Position numbers and translations under genes: made by a program. Under the pieces are notes generated by a model. That model was not told the origin of the DNA. It did no database searches and was given only the letters and a program-made list of their open reading frames with translations. A stretch of 64,000 nucleotides of DNA from Klebsormidium nitens (Eukaryota > Streptophyta > Klebsormidiophyceae > Klebsormidiales > Klebsormidiaceae), in contig DF237350.1 in the NCBI GenBank assembly GCA_000708835.1, positions 21,172 through 85,171 of the forward strand. The letters run 5' to 3'. Of the stretch, positions 58,579 through 64,000 are shown piece after piece; the stretch's first letter is position 1, and every line of letters starts with the position of its first letter.

Positions 58579-61500
58579 TCTACTCAAGGCTCTCGCACTC
58601 CTCCGCAGATCTGATCCCGCTCGTTCGGCTTCCGCCCGCAGTTGTAACAGGAGCGGAAGGACGCGGAGCGGCGTGGGCCAGCTACCGGCACCTAGTGGGC
58701 GACCTGTAGCATGGGTGCGCCGCCTCCAACCTGTTCTAGGCACCGCCTTGGTCGCCCCTCAGGCACTTCTTCTGTCCGCCTAGCAGAGCATAAGCCTTCC
58801 CTGAAAACGAGATTGCTGCAGGGTAATGATTCAGAAGAGCGGCGTTTAGACTGCTTTGTGTCGCCTAAGATCGACCATACCGCCTTGAAAGAATCCAACC
58901 GCGGAGGGCTAAAGTGAGACTTGGAATCTCTCCCCCTTGCAGCATGCAGTGCACGCCATTCTGAACGTTTGCGGGTACATCCGGTCCGCGAGCCCCTCCC
59001 CGCTCGCGTCCCCAGTCGGTGAGCGCCGAATGGGCGCCCAAACTGGTTTGGAAGAACAGTTCGGGCCGTCCCCTTTGGGCGAATGGAGGGGGAGCACAGT
59101 GCGCAGCTCGTGCCGCGATACGCGTGTATTCAAGAATACGGTGTCGGTGGTCGCGGAGATCAACCGGGCAATTCAGGGAGGGTGGGGCGAGAGCCGGAGG
59201 TGCCCAGAAGCTGACGCAGTCGGCGTGGAGGCGCGGTGAGAAAGCTTGATTCGAGAGGCATTTGCTGTGGTTGCAGCAACGATTCTGCTCAGCGACGGAA
59301 GCACTTGTATCTCGCGCTAAGTCCTTGGAGGTGCTATACTGAGTGGCAAGCTTTGCTTGCAGCCTCTTTGAGCATCGATGTGAAAATTTGCATTCCCAAA
59401 TGATCTTTCTTGGGCCTGTGAGCTTTTTGCTGCTGCAACTCCTTCGTGCTCAGACAAAGATGCTAAGAAGTGAACATTTTTCCCACTCGAGACTTCCAAG
59501 ACCAAGGTCACCCTTCACGAATGCAACACACGGCCGCCTATGTGAACTTCCGCAGTCTCACCCTTCTTCCAGCGTCGAATTGCTGCCTTTAGCAGTTTCC
59601 GTGCTTGACTTTTTCCACTTCTCATCTGCGATCACCATCCTTAAAACCTGGCAATTTCCCCGTTCCTCGCAGATGGCGGCCGCATCAAGCACTCCGAACC
59701 CCTCAGCTCTCCTCGCCTTGCAAAGCCAGCGGCCGCGAAGCTAAAACGCCAACCGCCCTCTTTCGCCCGACCGGCTGATGAGCTCCTCTCGGGATCAGCC
59801 ACGTGTCATTCCCTCGTCGACCTTCGGCGCAAAGCTGGCGCCTGAAAAGCCTGCGGTTCCGTCAGCCTCGGCGGGGCGACCTGGGACCCCTTCTTACAGA
59901 GTCGTTTCGTCGCCGGAAAGCATTGGTGTTGTGATTGGAGAGGGACTCAGCTTGGATGCCGATTCGTCGGCAGGAAGGACGAGAAGGGCGACAGAGTAGT
60001 GCGGTGTGCAGCAGGCCGGGTGGCCCGGAAAACCCTCCCGAACGCCATCTCAAGAAGGCGCGAAGGACTGGGCCAGCGCGACGAGCGGAAGAGCCCAGTG
60101 CGGCCAGTGTGAGCGGAACGGAATCAGGTATAGCGAGAGAAAGGCCCGGAGACCAGGGACGCCCGAAAGGAACTGCAATATGGGTTAGCGGCCGCTGAGC
60201 GGCTCCTCCGGAGCGAAGGGATATGAGGTTCCGACTTGGAGTCCGGTTTTCAAGCGAAACGAGCGGGAGGCGTAAGAAACACAAAGCTCGCGGAGCTCGA
60301 GCGACTAAGCGCCGTCTGCGGGGCTGGGAGGACGACGACCGGAGCAGAAGTCTTCGGAACGTATCGGACAAAAGTGACCGGAAGTAGGCTGGAGAGCATT
60401 CCGGCGAGCCTATATGAACGGCTCTGGACGTCGTCTGAGGACGGGCGGAACGCGGACGGGTCGTGCAGTTTCTCGGACCTGATGTCATTGCCGTCGTTCA
60501 AAGAGGCGCTCAAGTCGCGGAGAGGACGATTTCGGACAAAAACTCCGTCTTGGACGGCGCGGCCGGCAATCGTCCGATAATCTAAGGTGGCAGCAAAGTG
60601 CGTCCGAAAATTCGGACCGGGCGGGGATTGCTGGCCGGAAATTTTCACCCGGAAGAGCGGGAAGCCAGAAAAGGTCCAGTCCAAAAGTGGTGTGGACGCT
60701 CGGACGCACAGCTCAGTCCGCTTTGTTGAAACGCTAGTGAGATGTCAGAGCCGACCTTAGAAGAGCGGATCGTCGACGTTTAGGTGGAATCAAGCGGGGC
60801 AAGATTCTGGTGTGAGAGAAATGATGTGGCACGGATGAGGAGTCAGGTACGGACAAGGAGGGGGACAGGAACGTGCCAGACAACGGTCCTATGCAATTCT
60901 GCAACCGCGACGGCTGCAGGTGTGACGAAATGATAAGGGTTAGCCGCAAGAGAAAGGGGCACGCGCGCTTTGGCGCGGCCGCCCCTCTTCGGTAAACCTT
61001 GTAAACCTCCGGCCGGCGTCGACGGGCATGCATGTAACCTCCGGATAAGGTTGACAGGTCGGCAGTCCCGTCCATAGAGCAATCCGGTCCACAGAGTAGA
61101 CAGTGTATTGTGAATCCGGACATGACTGAACTCTAATTCCAATTGACCCAAGGAAGAGGTGTTGAGAAGTAAGGCGCCTTTGGATGCATCTTCTTGTCCA
61201 TGGCCACTGCTCACCAACTACTTAAGCATGAGCATGATGCAATATGAGAGGCTCCGCAGAGTGCCGGTGAATACGGCTGACAGTGTGCATGGTGCGGCGC
61301 CGGAAGCTCCGCCGGAAGTGTACCCCTTTCTTTAGCGGAGACCCGCGTTAATTTGGTGGCGAGAATGGGATCCTCCGAGCTTTGGCACGCCAAGGCCCCA
61401 GTGGGGAGTTCCCAATAGCTCTTTGAGAACTCTTCATGGGTCAAGAGGAAAGTACTCCAAGGAGTACTGATCAGCCGGAGTTCTAGTAGAGGCAGTACTG

Positions 61501-62950
61501 TGGCAGGTGCGGAACAGCCCTGGAAGTTCCGGAAGGGATTGGAAAGCAGAAGGAGGAGCTAGGAGGACTTCAAGAAAGCTGCTTCTCCAACTAGACGGCA
61601 AGCTTTGGCCTCCCCTTGTTGGTTTCTGAACAAATTTTAATTGGATCGGAAGTGAAGAGTGAGGTCTTCTTGTCAGGAAGATCATAAAGTGGAGCTGTCC
61701 ATTTGTTGGGATAATTCTCAGTGATTCCGGATGGCCTAGAGCACTTTGCTGGAAGGTTTCACCTTGGGTGTTGCATGCATGGATGGGGGAAGACTCGGTT
61801 ATCTGGGCATCTATGTAAGAAAGTATTTGTGAGGTATTCTAGACTGATCCAGGACTTTTTGCGGAGACTGATCAGATTGCATGTAGTGAGCTCTTCCATT
61901 TTGCATTGAGGCTCTCAAAGTGGAGGATTAAACTTCGGCAAAAGTTAACGACTCTCTGAAGTGGGCTTGAGTACGTGACTTGCCTGAATGAGTTGACCTT
62001 TCAGAGTTTACTTAAGACTTTTGTGGAAGGTCAGGGAAGGGAAAGGTTCCGAAAGAGAATATGTCTCCTTCTAGCATGGCAGGAAGGCTAACTTTTGGAA
62101 AAGCTAACATGTTTCAACACATGTTGTAAGGTCTTTGGTTTGACTTGGCCTGGAGAGAGGAACCAGTTTGAAATCATGTGGAAGGTTGAAAGGATTTTGA
62201 AGAGAACCATTTCGGCTGAGGCTTGATTTGGTGTAACCATTGGTTCAGACTCTTGGACTCTTTTGAAGATCTTTCAGGTTTTCTAGAACGGCTATTGCAA
62301 AGGAAAGGGTTATAACTTGAAGAGAAAGTCTGCTCAGTCTTGCAAAAGCTCTGATGGGCTCTGATGGAGAATATTGAGACCAGCCCATTGAGATGCTGAA
62401 TAGATTATCTCCCCGGAAGTGAGATGTTAAAAGGTGCACCATGCTACAGTGCCTTCCAGCTTTTTTGGTTCTGAGTTCTGGACCCGAGTCTGTTTGAGGG
62501 CACGGGCCTATGCCAGGATACTAACCCGGAGTTTTTCTAAGACTGTCTTCCAGGGAAAACCCGATCCAAGAAGAGATGCTCATGTCAAAGATCATACCCC
62601 TATCTAAGATCTTGGAAGCGACTCTCAAGTTTGCAAGATTGACCCTTTGATGCATCTGATGAAAGAGTGCTTACAGGGTTGCGGATCAGTCTCAAGCTAC
62701 ACTCATTAACCAGCTTCCGCTGACATCAAAGCTGCCACTGATCCTTGCGGTGCGGTAAGGTCTCAAAGCCCTGGAAGGTCTGTGCACTTGACGCATGCAG
62801 AGTTTGATTCAAGGAAGCGTGCAGGCACTGCTTGATGGGCCAATTAGCTTGACTTCCGCCTCTGTTACGATGGAGCGGAAATAGTTGGCAGCAGCAAAAC
62901 GGGTGTGACGTGATCAGCCACGGCTGGAGCGTGGAGTTCTGGTCGGGAGG
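58579..62950. other. No recognisable gene
   Basis: A GC-rich zone at 59.6-60.7 kb has open frames on both strands, with no recognisable domain. The rest is short frames. Confidence 0.45.
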
Positions 62951-62959
62951 AAGGGGTGA

Positions 62960-63640
62960 TTGCCATGGCAGTCTGCCCAGTGACTCCGACCGTGACGTCA
63001 ATGTTTGCGGAAGTGCGGAAATGAAACTGTTGTCAGAACGGTTGTTGCAAGATAGAATCAGCCTTTCACCTCGCATGTAGTAAGATGGTTGCGGCGGACT
63101 TACGAGTCCAGCATGCACCGCGCGTGATCATTGAATGGGTTTGCAACGGTGCAAATGCACGGCAGGTCCACTCTGTCATGACTGAGTTGACCTGTCTGAC
63201 TTGCGCCGAGCAGGACAGTGTAAGCGGGATTTCAGGATTTTGTCGAAGGGCGGAATGCAGATAGCAGAGGGTGACTGGCACGGCAGTACTCTTCTTAGTG
63301 ATCGATCCCCGACGTCATTTCTCGCACAAGTGCGGAAGTACGACAAGAGGGCAATGTAGCGGCACGCTGCAATTCCGACAATGATGCTAGGAAGCTCCGC
63401 CGCGCATATCCGCATGCTGTGAACGGTTTGAGAGGGGTGTGACGGACGAGTCCTGCCTGTACTACCGGCGCCGCGGCGAGACACGAGCGGATCCTGCCAA
63501 TGCTTCAAGCTTTTCAGCCAGACAGCCGCTGCATGATTGGTGGGCGGACTCACGAGTTCGATCACCAAATGTATTTGCAAGGTGCAGATGCAGTCTGGCC
63601 CCGGCGGGTCCTGCACTCAGTCACGACTGACTCGGACTAC
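62960..63640 (+). repeat. Diverged tandem duplication, period about 465 bp
   Basis: The segment at 63066-63205 (GCGGACTTACGAGT, then TTTGCAACGGTGCAAATGCA, then GTCATGACTGAGT) matches 63531-63635 (GCGGACTCACGAGT, TTTGCAAGGTGCAGATGCAG, GTCACGACTGACT). Upstream, a GACGTCA..GTGCGGAA segment is shared by 62990-63020 and 63310-63335. A partial third copy may lie at 63860-63960. Confidence 0.55.
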
Positions 63641-64000
63641 AAGCCTTACTAGCTAGTAGCTGGCTTGCGGATTGAAGCAGGCTCCGGTGGGGCATGTGCT
63701 GTAGAAGTGAGGCGATGATCCAGCTGAATGCGGCATAGCGGATGGCGCGGAAACTCGGCACTGCGCCGAATTTGTGGGCGGCCCAAGTCAGTCTACACTC
63801 AGGGAAAAGTGCGAAGGTGCCCGCCACTTTCCGGAACTGTGGAGTGGCCGGAAGCCGATGTGCGCAAGGGTGACGTAAGGGTGACGCCGGATCTGCGGGA
63901 AGTTGTCGACTTGCATTGCGGCACTGAGTTCGGCATTGCGGAAGTGCGGAAGCCTGTGCATGCGGCAGGCTTTCAGCAGAGCACGGCAGCTTGAGACCGG

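Overview
This window is nuclear DNA of a eukaryote. Its real genes are split by GT-AG introns, have GC-rich exons, and lie between long stretches without recognisable genes. The best-identified host gene is a plant-type desiccation-related protein (PCC13-62 family). That points to the green lineage, possibly a streptophyte alga of the Klebsormidium kind. The species guess is inference and is weak.

Layout. From 1 to about 24.2 kb I find no gene I can name. The stretch holds decayed dispersed repeats, small GC-rich islands, a striking 18-bp hairpin at 11.57 kb and one possible membrane-protein exon near 19 kb. From 24.2 to 27.7 kb lies a six-exon desiccation-related gene with a TATA box, a signal peptide, a ferritin-like body and an unusual Lys/Glu-rich tail. 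From 27.7 to 30.6 kb I again see nothing coding with confidence.

The main discovery is an apparently complete, very large (16,676 bp) CACTA/EnSpm-type DNA transposon at 30585-47260. It is bounded by 26-bp terminal inverted repeats starting CACAG and by a 3-bp TTA target-site duplication. Both subterminal regions carry dense CCGGGCA repeats. Inside are two divergently transcribed genes that share a central promoter region. The plus-strand gene (39922-45988) encodes a Tnp2/Transposase_21-type transposase with an added C-terminal module. It carries an apparent frameshift near 42.8 kb and a 262-base N gap inside the catalytic region. The minus-strand gene (39188 down to 31562, eight exons that join in frame, about 822 aa) encodes a protein I do not recognise. 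Two of its consecutive exons are each exactly 65 codons long and encode gaplessly alignable PHD/RING-like zinc modules, a clear tandem exon duplication. Introns of both genes are pyrimidine-rich on their own sense strand, and several contain minisatellites.

Beyond the transposon, 47.3-53.6 kb is largely featureless. At 53580-54716 (minus) there is an intact single-exon gene for a 378-aa protein with a basic, targeting-like N terminus and four exactly spaced C-x2-C-x22-C-x2-C zinc repeats. From 54.7 kb to the end I recognise no gene. This part holds a 13-bp-stem hairpin near 58.55 kb and a diverged local duplication at 62.96-63.64 kb.
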